64,000 bases of DNA from Pseudomonas sp. J452 (GTDB taxonomy: Bacteria > Pseudomonadota > Gammaproteobacteria > Pseudomonadales > Pseudomonadaceae): positions 310,001 through 374,000 of the forward strand of contig NZ_CP088294.1 in NCBI RefSeq assembly GCF_024666525.1. The letters are read 5' to 3'. Under the pieces are notes generated by a model. It did not search any database, was not told the DNA's origin, and saw only the letters and a list, made by a program, of their open reading frames with translations. Shown in pieces: positions 50,771-60,424 of the stretch; positions within the stretch are counted from its first letter, which is position 1, and every line of letters starts with the position of its first letter. The translations under genes and the position numbers were made by a program.

Positions 50771-51184
50771 TTACTTGACCACTTTCAGACTGGGCCGACC
50801 ACTCGGGCGCGGCGGCTCATCGCCCGACGGACCATCGTCATCCGGCCCCTCTTCGCCCTCATCTTCATCGACTGGCGGCTCGAGCTCGAAGACCATGCCC
50901 TGACCATTCTCCCGCGCGTAGATGGCCAGCATGGCACCCGCCGGAACGAACAGCGAATGCGCCACGCCACCGAAACGCCCTTCGAAGCTGATGGCCTCGT
51001 TGTCCATGTGCAGGTTGCGCACGGCGCTGGGTGATACGTTGAGGACGATCTGCCCGTCACTGGCAAAGCCAGGCGGCACCCGCACCCCGGGAAACTCGGC
51101 ATTCACCAGCAGGTGCGGCGTGCAGTCGTTGTCGACGATCCACTCATAGAGGGCTCGCACCAGGTAGGGACGACTGGAATTCAT
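50771..51184 (-). CDS. sspB: ClpXP protease specificity-enhancing factor SspB
   Basis: A 137-residue adaptor that delivers ssrA-tagged proteins to ClpXP. The N-terminal substrate-binding domain starts MNSSRPYLVRALYEWIVDN, an acidic flexible linker (about 105-128) follows, and the C-terminal peptide RPSLKVVK is the ClpX-docking motif. The ATG at 51184 is preferred to an adjacent GTG. It lies 18 bp after sspA and is cotranscribed with it. Confidence 0.96.
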   Translation of the reverse strand: MNSSRPYLVRALYEWIVDNDCTPHLLVNAEFPGVRVPPGFASDGQIVLNVSPSAVRNLHMDNEAISFEGRFGGVAHSLFVPAGAMLAIYARENGQGMVFELEPPVDEDEGEEGPDDDGPSGDEPPRPSGRPSLKVVK

Positions 51185-51202
51185 CACTGACGACCTCCTG
51201 AA

Positions 51203-51820
51203 TTAGCGCATATCGCGCTCGGCGCCGGACAAGCTGGCCTTGAAGCCTTCACGGGCGAACTGACGCTCCATGTAGTCCAGCAGCGGCTTGGCCGGCTTCG
51301 GCAGCTCGATACCCAGCAGCGGCAAGCGCCACAGAATGGGCAGCAAACAGCAATCTACCAGACTCAGTTCTTCACTCAGAAAAAACGGCTTGTCGGCAAA
51401 CAGCGGAGAAACCCCGGTCAGGCTCTCACGCAATTCCTTGCGCGCCTGCACCCGAGCCGGCTCCTTGCTGCGCGAGTCGAGGATCAGGTCGACCAGCTTG
51501 CACCAGTCGCGTTGAATGCGATGGATCAGCAGGCGGCTGTTGGCCCGCGCCACCGGATAGACCGGCAACAGGGGCGGGTGCGGGTAACGCTCATCCAGAT
51601 ATTCCATAACCACGGTCGACTCGTACAACGCCAGGTCGCGATCAACCAGGGTCGGTACGCTGCCGTAGGGATTGACCTCGGCCAGATTCGGCGGGCAACG
51701 GCCAGGCGCAACATCGATGATCTCGGCACTCACGCCCTTCTCGGCCAGCACCAGGCGCACGCGATGGGAGTAGTGATCGGTGGGGTCGGAATAGCAGGCC
51801 AACTTATTCGGTGCGGCCAT
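51203..51820 (-). CDS. sspA: Stringent starvation protein A
   Basis: A 205-residue GST-fold protein that binds RNA polymerase and alters promoter choice under starvation and in virulence control. It starts [20 protein letters not shown]; the thioredoxin-like part includes [17 protein letters not shown] (about 51-67). An AAGGAGGGG ribosome-binding site fixes the start at 51820. It lacks a catalytic GST Cys/Ser pattern, as is usual. It lies downstream of petABC but behind that operon's terminator. Confidence 0.95.
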   Translation of the reverse strand: MAAPNKLACYSDPTDHYSHRVRLVLAEKGVSAEIIDVAPGRCPPNLAEVNPYGSVPTLVDRDLALYESTVVMEYLDERYPHPPLLPVYPVARANSRLLIHRIQRDWCKLVDLILDSRSKEPARVQARKELRESLTGVSPLFADKPFFLSEELSLVDCCLLPILWRLPLLGIELPKPAKPLLDYMERQFAREGFKASLSGAERDMR

Positions 51821-51855
51821 GATGCCCCTCCTTAAAAAACCAGATTGCAGAAACA

Positions 51856-51889
51856 GAAAAACGCACGCGCCCATTATGGGCGCGTGCGT
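51856..51889 (-). terminator. petABC terminator
   Basis: A 14-bp stem ACGCACGCGCCCAT / ATGGGCGCGTGCGT with a T-run on the minus strand, about 21 bp beyond the petC stop and 36 bp before sspA. Confidence 0.88.
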
Positions 51890-51910
51890 CTACAGCGGTA
51901 ACGCGAGGGA

Positions 51911-52693
51911 TCAGTGCACGTCCTTCCAGTATTCGCGCTTGAGCAGATAGGCAAACACGAAGAAGAAGGCCAGATACAACAGCACGTAGGTACCAATACG
52001 CTGGCTTTCGAGCTTGATCGGGTTGGCCGAGTAAGCCAGGAAAGTCACCAGGTTATGGATCTTCTCGTCGAACTCGGCTTCGCTCAGCTTGCCGGACTTC
52101 GGCACGATGGTCAGCTGGTCACAGGCTTCATGGGTGATCGGTGCACCGGTCAGCGGGTCGTACTGCTTCTTGCCATCCTCGACCACCTGAACCTGCTTGC
52201 AACCGACGACCTGGCGGCCTTGCAGGCCGACCAGCACGTTGGGCATGCCGACGTTCGGGAAGACCTTGTTGTTCACCCCATAAGGGCGAGTCGGGTCTTC
52301 GTAGAAGGTGCGCAGATAGGTATACAGCCAGTCTGTACCACGCACACGAGCCACCAGCGTCAGGTCAGGCGGTGCAGCACCGAACCAGGTCTTGGCATCA
52401 CTCGGCTGCATGCCGATCTTCATGTGGTCGCCGATCTTGGCACCGGTGAAGACCAGGTTTTCCATCATCAGCTCGTGCGGGATGCCGAGGTCATCGGCAA
52501 CGCGCTCGTAACGCTGGAACTTGGCACTGTGGCAACCCATGCAGTAGTTGGCGAAGGTACGCGCGCCATCCTGCAGGGCAGCCTTGTCGGCCAGATCGAT
52601 ATCGATGTGATCGTTCGGGTATTCAAGGCCGCCACTCGCAAATGCGAAGACCGGCAGTGCAGCAAAAATCAGTGCGGCAATTTGCTTTTTCAT
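51911..52693 (-). CDS. petC: Cytochrome c1 of the bc1 complex
   Basis: 260 residues. A signal peptide (1-20) precedes the periplasmic haem domain with CMGCH (Cys51, Cys54, His55), an axial Met in the later segment (IGMQPSDAK), and a C-terminal transmembrane anchor (about 236-254, LLYLAFFFVFAYLL). It carries electrons from the Rieske protein to soluble cytochrome c. Its ATG overlaps the petB stop by one base. Confidence 0.97.
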   Translation of the reverse strand: MKKQIAALIFAALPVFAFASGGLEYPNDHIDIDLADKAALQDGARTFANYCMGCHSAKFQRYERVADDLGIPHELMMENLVFTGAKIGDHMKIGMQPSDAKTWFGAAPPDLTLVARVRGTDWLYTYLRTFYEDPTRPYGVNNKVFPNVGMPNVLVGLQGRQVVGCKQVQVVEDGKKQYDPLTGAPITHEACDQLTIVPKSGKLSEAEFDEKIHNLVTFLAYSANPIKLESQRIGTYVLLYLAFFFVFAYLLKREYWKDVH

Positions 52694-53907
52694 CAGCCAG
52701 TCACCCTTTCCGGAACCGGTTTAGTCTTCTCCATCCGGGTGTAGAACGGCATCAGGATGAAGTAGGCGAAATACAGAGCGGTACAGATCTGCGACAGCAG
52801 GGTACGGCCCGGAGTCGGGGCCAGCACGCCGAGCACGCCGAGAATCACGAAGGACACACAGAACACCAGCAGCCAGACCTTGCTCAGCCAGCCCTTGTAG
52901 CGCATCGACTTGACCGGGCTACGGTCCAGCCACGGCAGGACGAACAGCACGGCAATGGCGGCGCCCATGGCGATAACGCCGAGCAGCTTGTCCGGAACGG
53001 CACGCAGGATCGCGTAGTAAGGCGTGAAGTACCAGACCGGAGCAATGTGCGCCGGGGTCTTGAACGGGTTGGCCTGTTCGAAGTTCGGCTTCTCGAGGAA
53101 GTAACCACCCATCTCCGGGAAGAAGAACACGATGGCGCAGAAGACGAAGAGGAACACCACCACACCGACGATGTCTTTCACGGTGTAGTAAGGGTGGAAG
53201 GCGATGCCGTCGAGCGGAATGCCGTTCTCATCCTTCTTCTTCTTGATGTCGACGCCGTCCGGGTTGTTCGAGCCGACTTCGTGCAGCGCCAGGATATGCA
53301 GCACCACCAGACCGAGCAGGACGATCGGCAGCGCGATCACATGCAAGGCGAAGAAGCGGTTCAGGGTGATACCGGAAATCAGGTAGTCACCACGGATCCA
53401 CTGGGTCAGGTCATCGCCGATTACCGGGATCGCACCGAACAGCGAGATGATCACCTGGGCGCCCCAGTAGGACATCTGGCCCCACGGCAGCAGATAGCCC
53501 ATGAAGGCTTCTGCCATCAGGCACAGGTAGATCAGCATGCCGAAGATCCACACCAGCTCACGCGGCTTCTGGTAGGAGCCGTAGAGCAGACCGCGGAACA
53601 TGTGCAGATAGACCACCAGGAAGAACGCCGAAGCGCCGGTGGAGTGCAGGTAGCGGATGATCCAGCCAAACTCCACATCACGCATGATGTATTCGACGGA
53701 GGCAAAAGCTTCCTCGGCCGACGGGGTAAAGCTCATGGTCAGCCAGATACCGGTAACGATCTGGTTGACCAGCACCAGCAGTGCCAGGGAGCCGAAGAAG
53801 TAGAAGAAGTTGAAGTTCTTCGGGGCGTAGTACTTGGACAGATGGTCTTCCCACATCTTGGTCGCGGGGAAGCGCGCATCGACCCATTCCATGAACTTGT
53901 TCATCAT
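52693..53907 (-). CDS. petB: Cytochrome b of the bc1 complex
   Basis: A 404-residue polytopic subunit that binds two haem b groups and houses the Qo and Qi sites. Eight or so transmembrane helices; haem-ligating His residues are in the LHSTGASAFFLVVYLHMFRG-type helix and in FFALHVIALP. The PEWY-equivalent is readable as APVWYFTPYYAILRA (PVWY in this lineage). It overlaps petA by 4 bp. Confidence 0.97.
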   Translation of the reverse strand: MMNKFMEWVDARFPATKMWEDHLSKYYAPKNFNFFYFFGSLALLVLVNQIVTGIWLTMSFTPSAEEAFASVEYIMRDVEFGWIIRYLHSTGASAFFLVVYLHMFRGLLYGSYQKPRELVWIFGMLIYLCLMAEAFMGYLLPWGQMSYWGAQVIISLFGAIPVIGDDLTQWIRGDYLISGITLNRFFALHVIALPIVLLGLVVLHILALHEVGSNNPDGVDIKKKKDENGIPLDGIAFHPYYTVKDIVGVVVFLFVFCAIVFFFPEMGGYFLEKPNFEQANPFKTPAHIAPVWYFTPYYAILRAVPDKLLGVIAMGAAIAVLFVLPWLDRSPVKSMRYKGWLSKVWLLVFCVSFVILGVLGVLAPTPGRTLLSQICTALYFAYFILMPFYTRMEKTKPVPERVTG

Positions 53908-54497
53908 ACCTTCTCCTGGTCCACGCCGACGACGATGACATCATCCGACTCGTACGAGTACGGCGGCACCGGCAGGTTCAAGGGCGCAGGCTGAGCCTTG
54001 TAGACACGGCCTGCGAGGTCGTAACGGGAGCCGTGGCAGGGGCAGAAGTAACCGCCCACCCACTCGGCGCCCAGATCGGCAGGCGCCACTTCCGGACGGA
54101 AGGATGGCGAGCAGCCCAGGTGGGTGCACAGACCGACCAGCACCAGCAGTTCGGGCTTGATCGAACGGGTTTTCTTGTCGACATAGGTCGGCTGCACCGA
54201 GGCAGCAGATTCCGGGTCGGCAACAACGCCCTCGAGCTTGGCCAGGTTACCGAGAATTTCCTCGGTACGGCGCACGATGAACACCGGCTGGCCACGCCAT
54301 TCAGCAATCATCTGCTGACCAGCCTCGACCTTGGCGATATTCACTTTCACCGGTGCACCAGCGGCCTTGGCCTTGGCACTGGGGAACCATGACCCCACGA
54401 ACGGAGTCGCAGCACCCACCGCTCCGGCAGCGCCCACCACAGAGGTGGCCGCTACCAGGAAGCGACGCCGGCCTGCATTCACGCCGTCATTGCTCAT
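53904..54497 (-). CDS. petA: Ubiquinol-cytochrome c reductase Rieske iron-sulfur protein
   Basis: 197 residues. A twin-arginine signal (Arg10-Arg12, RRRFLVAATSVVGAAGAVG) that stays as the membrane anchor, followed by a periplasmic [2Fe-2S] domain with CTHLGC and CPCHGSRYD cluster ligands. It takes electrons from quinol in the bc1 complex. First gene of petABC. Confidence 0.97.
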   Translation of the reverse strand: MSNDGVNAGRRRFLVAATSVVGAAGAVGAATPFVGSWFPSAKAKAAGAPVKVNIAKVEAGQQMIAEWRGQPVFIVRRTEEILGNLAKLEGVVADPESAASVQPTYVDKKTRSIKPELLVLVGLCTHLGCSPSFRPEVAPADLGAEWVGGYFCPCHGSRYDLAGRVYKAQPAPLNLPVPPYSYESDDVIVVGVDQEKV

Positions 54498-54693
54498 TCA
54501 GTCGTCTCCCATCAGCTTTGTGGCCTGTGGTCAGGCCTCTACTAGGTAAATATCTAGCCGCACAAAATTTGCCGAATGGTAAAGAAAAGCCCCTTTTCTG
54601 ACAAGGTAATTACTGGATACAAATCGCTCCGAGGCCTTGTCCGACGCGGCATTCACCAATGCGGCACGTTGTCGCAGGGTAAACAGACGCCCA

Positions 54694-54732
54694 TAAAAAA
54701 CGCCCAGCTCCGTAAGGAAACTGGGCGCTTTT
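54694..54732 (-). terminator. rplM-rpsI terminator
   Basis: Minus-strand hairpin GCGCCCAG / CTGGGCG with a T-run (TTTTTT), just after the rpsI stop. The remainder of 54498-54746 holds the upstream region of petA and no gene. Confidence 0.85.
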
Positions 54733-54746
54733 GAACGTAGCAGCGA

Positions 54747-55139
54747 TTAACGCTTGGAGTACTGCGGACGCTTACGCGCTTTACGCAGACCCACTTTCTT
54801 ACGCTCAACTTCACGCGCATCGCGGGTAACGAAGCCGGCCTTGCGCAGGGCAGGACGCAGAGTTTCGTCATAATCCATCAGGGCACGGGTGATGCCGTGA
54901 CGGATTGCACCAGCTTGACCGCTGACACCACCACCGAGAACGGTGACGTAGATGTCGAACTTCTCGGTGGTCTCGGTCAGCTCCAGCGGCTGACGCACGA
55001 CCATGCGAGCGGTTTCGCGACCGAAGAAGTTATCCAGGGTGCGGTTGTTGATGGAGATCTTGCCAGTACCCGCACGCAGGAAGACGCGTGCAGTTGCAGT
55101 CTTGCGACGGCCAGTGCCGTAATTTTGAGTCGCCGACAT
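54747..55139 (-). CDS. rpsI: 30S ribosomal protein S9
   Basis: 130 residues. The family starts [15 protein letters not shown] and ends [17 protein letters not shown], with the basic C-terminal tail that reaches the P-site tRNA. Cotranscribed with rplM, 14 bp upstream. Confidence 0.99.
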   Translation of the reverse strand: MSATQNYGTGRRKTATARVFLRAGTGKISINNRTLDNFFGRETARMVVRQPLELTETTEKFDIYVTVLGGGVSGQAGAIRHGITRALMDYDETLRPALRKAGFVTRDAREVERKKVGLRKARKRPQYSKR

Positions 55140-55153
55140 AATGAACTATTCCG

Positions 55154-55582
55154 TTAAATCTTCAGTTCTTGGGGCTGCTGAGCGGTATGCGGGTGAACAG
55201 CACCCTTATACACCTTCAGCTTGCGGTACATGTCGCGACCCAGCGGGTTTTTCGGCAGCATGCCCTTGACCGCGGTCTCGATCACGCGCTCGGGGGCCTT
55301 GGCAATCAGCTTCTCGAAGTTGATTTCCTTGATGCCACCCGGGAAACCGGAGTGCGAGTAGTACATTTTGTCGGTGGTCTTGGCACCGGTCACACGCACC
55401 TGCTCGGCATTGATCACGACGATGTAGTCGCCGGTATCAACGTGCGGGGTGTATTCCGGTTTGTGCTTGCCACGCAGACGGCTTGCAATTTCAGTAGCCA
55501 GACGACCCAGGGTCTGACCAGCAGCGTCGACGACATACCAGTCGCGCTTAACAGTTTCCGGTTTTGCAGTAAAAGTCTTCAT
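55154..55582 (-). CDS. rplM: 50S ribosomal protein L13
   Basis: 142 residues starting [20 protein letters not shown], with the conserved GRLATEIA and MLPKNPLGR stretches. It is an early assembly protein of the large subunit. First gene of the rplM-rpsI operon; the upstream region carries a tandem short repeat and could hold the operon's leader. Confidence 0.99.
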   Translation of the reverse strand: MKTFTAKPETVKRDWYVVDAAGQTLGRLATEIASRLRGKHKPEYTPHVDTGDYIVVINAEQVRVTGAKTTDKMYYSHSGFPGGIKEINFEKLIAKAPERVIETAVKGMLPKNPLGRDMYRKLKVYKGAVHPHTAQQPQELKI

Positions 55583-55726
55583 TCGCTATAGCCTCAGGGG
55601 CCGCCCTGAAAATAAGACGGCGGATCTTACTGAATAGTGCTTGCTTTGACAAGTCAAAGACGGCCGGAAAACAGACGCTATCGGGGGCTCGGGTCAGCGC
55701 GTCCGCTACGGCGGGGGTTTCGGCGG

Positions 55727-55770
55727 GCTAGGCATCCCCACCTTCTTTCTCAAACAGGCTAGGCATCCCC
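55727..55770. repeat. Two direct copies of GCTAGGCATCCCC, 31 bp apart
   Basis: GCTAGGCATCCCC occurs at 55727-55739 and 55758-55770. The second copy lies inside a hairpin with arms CTTTCTCA and TGAGAAAG. A close relative, ACTAGGCGTCCCC, interrupts the REP at 63432-63445. The repeats lie upstream of rplM and of the aldo/keto reductase gene. Confidence 0.7.
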
Positions 55771-55859
55771 GCTGAGAAAGCCGCGGAATTATGCCGATTA
55801 CTGCAAAAATAGCAACCTGCTTTATGCTCAGTGCTTTCGCCACAGCCAAGGAGCAGCGC

Positions 55860-56897
55860 ATGGAATATCGTCAACTGGGCCGCAGTGATCTCAAGGTCAG
55901 CGCACTGTGCCTGGGCAGCATGACCTGGGGCGAGCAGAACAACGAGGCCGACGCCTTCGCCCAGATCGATCGCGCCAGCGCCGCCGGCATCAACTTCATC
56001 GACACAGCCGAGATGTACCCGGTACCGCCGCGCGGCGAGACCTACGGCGCCACCGAACGGATCATCGGCAACTACTTCAAGGCGCGCGGCAATCGCGGCG
56101 ACTGGATCATCGCCAGCAAGATCGCCGGCCCCGGCAATGGCATCGACTACATTCGCGACGGCCAGCTCAAGCACAACCGCGCCCACCTGGTCGCCGCCCT
56201 CGACGCCAGCCTGCAGCGCCTGCAAACCGACTGGATCGACCTGTACCAGCTGCACTGGCCAGAGCGCAGCACCAACTACTTCGGCCAGCTCGGCTACCGC
56301 CACCAGGAGCAGGACTTCACCCCGCTACAGGAAACCCTGGAAGTGCTTGGTGAACAGGTGAGGGCCGGCAAGATTCGTCATATCGGCCTGTCCAACGAAA
56401 CCCCCTGGGGCATCATGCAGTACCTGCAACTGGCCGACCGCCTCGGCCTGCCGCGCATGGTCTCGGTACAGAACCCCTACAACCTGCTCAACCGCAGCTT
56501 CGAAGTGGGCATGGCGGAAGTCGCGATACGCGAGCAGTGCGGCCTGCTGACCTATTCGCCACTGGCGTTCGGCATGCTCTCCGGCAAATACGACAATGGC
56601 GCGCGCCCCATCAACGGCCGCATCACCCTGTTAAGCCGCTTCACACGCTACACCAATCCGCAAGCCCAGGCCGCCTGCGCCCGCTACGTGCACCTGGCGC
56701 GCAAGCACGCACTCAATCCGGCGCAGATGGCCCTGGCCTTCGTCACCGCACAGCCTTTTGTCACCAGCAACATCATCGGCGCCACCAGCCTGGAGCAACT
56801 GGAGTGCAACCTGCGCAGCGTCGATCTGAAGCTGAGCCCGGAGGTAGTGGCAGGGATTGAGGCGATCCAGCGCGAGCAGCCCAATCCGGCGCCCTGA
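55860..56897 (+). CDS. Aldo/keto reductase (Tas-like)
   Basis: A 345-residue NADPH-dependent oxidoreductase of the AKR superfamily. Catalytic tetrad elements are visible: Asp in FIDTAEMYPV, Tyr in the same segment, Lys in IIASKIAG, and His in LYQLHWPER. It is closest in feel to E. coli Tas. AAGGAG precedes the ATG at 55860, so an in-frame extension of 23 codons is rejected. A terminator follows. Substrate unknown. Confidence 0.93.
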   Translation: MEYRQLGRSDLKVSALCLGSMTWGEQNNEADAFAQIDRASAAGINFIDTAEMYPVPPRGETYGATERIIGNYFKARGNRGDWIIASKIAGPGNGIDYIRDGQLKHNRAHLVAALDASLQRLQTDWIDLYQLHWPERSTNYFGQLGYRHQEQDFTPLQETLEVLGEQVRAGKIRHIGLSNETPWGIMQYLQLADRLGLPRMVSVQNPYNLLNRSFEVGMAEVAIREQCGLLTYSPLAFGMLSGKYDNGARPINGRITLLSRFTRYTNPQAQAACARYVHLARKHALNPAQMALAFVTAQPFVTSNIIGATSLEQLECNLRSVDLKLSPEVVAGIEAIQREQPNPAP

Positions 56898-56955
56898 GAC
56901 AACCGACAGCGAATCGCGCCGGGGCCACCCCTGCGCGACCAGCGACACGCGAAAA

Positions 56956-56988
56956 TGAAAAAGCCCGGCACTCCGCCGGGCTTTTTCA
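56956..56988. terminator. Bidirectional terminator
   Basis: GAAAAAGCCCGGC / GCCGGGCTTTTTC hairpin between the convergent reductase and acyl-CoA dehydrogenase genes. Confidence 0.9.
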
Positions 56989-57001
56989 TCTCAGCTGCAC
57001 C

Positions 57002-58138
57002 TTACAGGGCGCGACTGATGATTTCCTTCATGATCTCGTTGGTGCCGGCGTAGATGCGCTGTACCCGCGAGTCGGCCCAGGCGCGGGCGATCGGGTACTC
57101 CAGCATGTAGCCGTAGCCACCGTGCAACTGCACGCACTCGTCGATCACCTTGCACTGCAGATCGGTGCTCCAGTACTTGAGCATCGCCGCAGTCGGTACA
57201 TCCAGCTTGCCCTGCAGGTGCAGCTCTAGGCAGCGATCGACGAACACCCGACCGATCTGGATCTCGGTGGCCATCTCGGCCAGCTTGAAGCGGGTGTTCT
57301 GGAAGTCCGCCACCGGGCGGCCGAACGCCTTGCGCTCGCGGGTGTAGTCCTTGGTCCACTCGAGCGCCGCCTCGGCGGAGGAAATGGCCAACAGGCCCAC
57401 GGTCAGGCGCTCCTGCGGCAGCTCCTGCATCAGGTAGACGAAGCCCATGCCCTCCTTGCCCAGCAGGTTTTCCTTGGGTACGCGCACGTCCTGGAAGAAC
57501 AGCTCGGAGGTGTCCTGGGCCTTCATGCCGACCTTCTCCAGGCGCTTGCCCTTGGCAAAGCCCGGGGTGCTGGCCTCGACCAGGAACAGGCTGATGCCCT
57601 TGGCCCCAGCCTTGGCGTCGGTCTTGGCAACCACGATCACCAGATCGGCGAGGAAGCCGTTGGTGATGAAGGTCTTCGAGCCGTTGATCACGTACTCGTC
57701 GCCATCCAGCACGGCGGTGGTCTTCACTCCCTGCAGGTCGGAGCCAGTGCCCGGCTCGGTCATGGCGATGGCGGTGACCAGCTCACCACTAACCAGCTTC
57801 GGCAGGTACTTGTGTTTCTGCTCCTCGGAGCCGTAATGCAGGATGTACGGCGCAACGATGTCCGAGTGCAGGGAGAAGCCGACGCCGGACAGCCCCAGGC
57901 GCGACTGCTCCTCGATCACCACGGCGCTGTAGAGGAAGTCGGCACTCATGCCGCCGTATTCCTCCGGGATGTGCGAGCAGAGCATGCCGGCTTCACCGGC
58001 CTTGTTCCACAGGGCACGGTCGATATGGCCGTCCTTCTCCCACTGGGCGTGAAACGGCACCGCCTCCTGCTCGAAGAATTTGCGCACGGACTCGCGAAAC
58101 TGCTCGTGCTCGTGACTGAACAGGGTTCTTGGAATCAT
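57002..58138 (-). CDS. Acyl-CoA dehydrogenase
   Basis: A 378-residue FAD flavoprotein that oxidises acyl-CoA to the enoyl-CoA and passes electrons to ETF. Helical N-domain, a middle domain with AMTEPGTGSDLQG (about 128-140) and ITNG (about 162), and a C-domain with the QLHGGYGYMLEYPI stretch. The catalytic Glu is expected in the last 30 residues (TNEIMKEII). ATG at 58138 chosen; longer frame rejected. Chain-length specificity unclear. It diverges from the AraC-type gene. Confidence 0.93.
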   Translation of the reverse strand: MIPRTLFSHEHEQFRESVRKFFEQEAVPFHAQWEKDGHIDRALWNKAGEAGMLCSHIPEEYGGMSADFLYSAVVIEEQSRLGLSGVGFSLHSDIVAPYILHYGSEEQKHKYLPKLVSGELVTAIAMTEPGTGSDLQGVKTTAVLDGDEYVINGSKTFITNGFLADLVIVVAKTDAKAGAKGISLFLVEASTPGFAKGKRLEKVGMKAQDTSELFFQDVRVPKENLLGKEGMGFVYLMQELPQERLTVGLLAISSAEAALEWTKDYTRERKAFGRPVADFQNTRFKLAEMATEIQIGRVFVDRCLELHLQGKLDVPTAAMLKYWSTDLQCKVIDECVQLHGGYGYMLEYPIARAWADSRVQRIYAGTNEIMKEIISRAL

Positions 58139-58279
58139 TGTTGTACCTGCATCTGAGTGGTCATTGAGTGAGCAACACTCTAGGCCAGGCCCGAAGGAGT
58201 AGACACTGGACACATGCGACAAAAAATAAGACGATCCAGCCACTGAATGACCGTTTCACCACCAATAAGAATAATTGCC

Positions 58280-59275
58280 ATGCCTGCGACAACCGCCCTG
58301 ACCCGCATCTGCATCCTCGCCACCGAAGGTGTGTTCGCCGCCACGCTGATGCAGGCGCGCGACTTCTTCCACATGGCCGGCCTGCGCTACAGCAAGCAGC
58401 AAGGCCTGGACCAGGCCACCAACTTCCAGATCCGCGTGGTCAGCCCGGACGGCCAGGACGTGACCAGCTTCAGCCAGGCCAATATCCAGGTGGATGGCGT
58501 TCTCGAAGCGGCCGACGTGATCATCCTGCCAGCCTTCTGGGGCGACTTCGACGAGCTGCGCCAGCGTTCCCCACAGATCATCCCCTGGTTGCGCGACCAG
58601 CATGCCGCGGGCGCCGCCCTGTGCGGCGAAGCCACCGGGGTGTTCTGGATGGCCGAGGCCGGGCTGCTCGACGGCAAGGAAGCGACCACCTACTGGCGCT
58701 TCTTCCGCGAGTTCGCCGAGCGCTTCCCCAAGGTCCTGCTGAACCAGGAAAAGCACCTGTCGGATGCCGACAACCTGTATTGCGCCGGCGGCGTCACCTC
58801 GGCCTGCGACATGTACATCTACCTGATCGAACGCTACTGCGGTGCCTCCATCGCCCAGGGCGTGGCCCGCGACATCCTCTACGAGACCCAGCGCAGCTAC
58901 AGCCCCGGACGCATCGGCTTCGGCGGGCAGAAGCTGCACCAGGACGTGGCCATCCTGCAGGTGCAGCAGTGGCTGGAAGAACATTTCGCCGAGAAATTCC
59001 GCATCGAGGACGTGGCCCGCGAGCACGGCATGAGCATCCGCAACTTCATGCGCCGCTTCCAGGCCGCCACCGGCGACAAGCCCCTGCACTACCTGCAGCG
59101 CCTGCGCATCGAGACGGCCAAGAGCCTGCTCAGCTCCACGCGCAAGAGCATCAAGACCATCAGCTACGAAGTCGGCTACGACGACGCCAGCTTCTTCGCC
59201 CGCCTGTTCCGCCAGCACGCCGAGCTGTCACCCAACCAGTATCGCCGGCAGTTCCTGCACAAAGACGGCGCCTGA
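58280..59275 (+). CDS. AraC-family regulator with GATase1-like N-terminal domain
   Basis: About 331 residues. The N-terminal DJ-1/PfpI-like amidotransferase fold (about 8-185) keeps a nucleophile-elbow Cys in ALCGEATGVFWMAEAG, as in CdhR/GbdR-type regulators, but is thought to be ligand-sensing. The C-terminal double helix-turn-helix (about 235-330) has FRIEDVAREHGMSIRNF and the second HTH ending SPNQYRRQF. The divergent acyl-CoA dehydrogenase gene is a plausible target. An ATG 33 bp upstream (58247) is an alternative start; neither has a strong ribosome-binding site. Confidence 0.88.
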   Translation: MPATTALTRICILATEGVFAATLMQARDFFHMAGLRYSKQQGLDQATNFQIRVVSPDGQDVTSFSQANIQVDGVLEAADVIILPAFWGDFDELRQRSPQIIPWLRDQHAAGAALCGEATGVFWMAEAGLLDGKEATTYWRFFREFAERFPKVLLNQEKHLSDADNLYCAGGVTSACDMYIYLIERYCGASIAQGVARDILYETQRSYSPGRIGFGGQKLHQDVAILQVQQWLEEHFAEKFRIEDVAREHGMSIRNFMRRFQAATGDKPLHYLQRLRIETAKSLLSSTRKSIKTISYEVGYDDASFFARLFRQHAELSPNQYRRQFLHKDGA

Positions 59276-59282
59276 AACGCAA

Positions 59283-59308
59283 AAGGGGTTGCCAACTGGC
59301 AACCCCTT
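59283..59308. terminator. Terminator after the AraC-type gene
   Basis: AAGGGGTTGCCA / TGGCAACCCCTT stem with a 2-base loop, between convergent genes. Confidence 0.85.
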
Positions 59309-59329
59309 CTTCACATCAGCACAGAGCGA

Positions 59330-60424
59330 TTATGGCTTGTGCGCCCGCGACAGGAACTCGTGGGACTGCATCTCCAGCAGGCGGCTCAGGGTGCGCTGGA
59401 ACTCGAAGTTCAGGCGCCCACCGCTGTACAGGTCCTTCAGCTCCACTTCGGCGGAGATGATCAGCTTGACGTTGCGGTCGTAGAACTCGTCCACCAGGTT
59501 GATGAAGCGCCGCGCCATGTCGTCCTTGGCCACGCTCATCTGCTCGACATTGGCCAGGATCACCGCGTGGTAGATCTTGCCCAGTTCGATGTAGTCGTTC
59601 TGGCTGCGCGGGCCGTCGCACAGCTCGCGGAACTCGAACCAGGCTACGTCGTCGCCTTCCTTGCGCGCCATGATCGCGCGGTTCTCGATTATCAGCGCCT
59701 TGTTCTCTTCCACCACGCAGTGCTCGGGCAGCAGGCTGCGGAAGCTCTTGTCCAGGCTGACCTCGGCCTCGGCATCCAACGGCCAGTGGAACAGCTCGGC
59801 CTGCTCCAGCGCACGCAGGCGGTAATCCACGCCACTGTCGACGTTGACCACGTCGGTGTACTGCTTGACCAGGGCGATTGCCGGGAGGAAGCGCGCGCGC
59901 TGCAGGCCGTCCTTGTACAGGCCGTCCGGGACGATGTTGGAAGTCGCCACCAGGGTCACGCCGTTCTTGAACAGCTCGTCCAGCAGGGTGGCGAGGATCA
60001 TCGCGTCGGTAATGTCGGAGACGAAGAATTCGTCGAAGCAGATCACCCGCGCCTCGTCGGCGAAACGCTTGCCGATGATGGTCAGCGGGTTCTTCTCGCC
60101 CTTGAGGGTCTTCATTTCCTCGTGCACCCGCTTCATGAAGCGGTGGAAGTGCGTGCGCATCTTCTGCGGGAACGGCAGCGCCTCGAAGAAGGTGTCGACC
60201 AGGTAGGTCTTGCCGCGGCCGACCCCACCCCAGAAGTACAGGCCCTTGACCGGCTCCTGACGCTTCTTGGCGAACAGGCCGCCGAACAGGCCCGGTTTGT
60301 TCTTGGAGTCGGCTACCAGATCGTCGTACAGGCGCTGCAGATGACGCACGGCAGTTTCCTGGGCGGCGTCGTGGAAGAAGTCCGGCCGTTGCAGGTCGGC
60401 CTGGTAGCGCGCAAGAGGAGTCAT
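59330..60424 (-). CDS. zapE: Cell division ATPase ZapE (AFG1 family)
   Basis: A 364-residue AAA-type ATPase of the AFG1/LACE1 family. Walker A GGVGRGKT (66-73), Walker B-like ICFDEFFV (about 131-138). In E. coli it associates with the Z-ring late in division. Typical N-terminus TPLARYQADLQRPDF. It ends close to the AraC-gene terminator. In many gammaproteobacteria it lies near rplM-rpsI and petABC, as here. Confidence 0.94.
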   Translation of the reverse strand: MTPLARYQADLQRPDFFHDAAQETAVRHLQRLYDDLVADSKNKPGLFGGLFAKKRQEPVKGLYFWGGVGRGKTYLVDTFFEALPFPQKMRTHFHRFMKRVHEEMKTLKGEKNPLTIIGKRFADEARVICFDEFFVSDITDAMILATLLDELFKNGVTLVATSNIVPDGLYKDGLQRARFLPAIALVKQYTDVVNVDSGVDYRLRALEQAELFHWPLDAEAEVSLDKSFRSLLPEHCVVEENKALIIENRAIMARKEGDDVAWFEFRELCDGPRSQNDYIELGKIYHAVILANVEQMSVAKDDMARRFINLVDEFYDRNVKLIISAEVELKDLYSGGRLNFEFQRTLSRLLEMQSHEFLSRAHKP

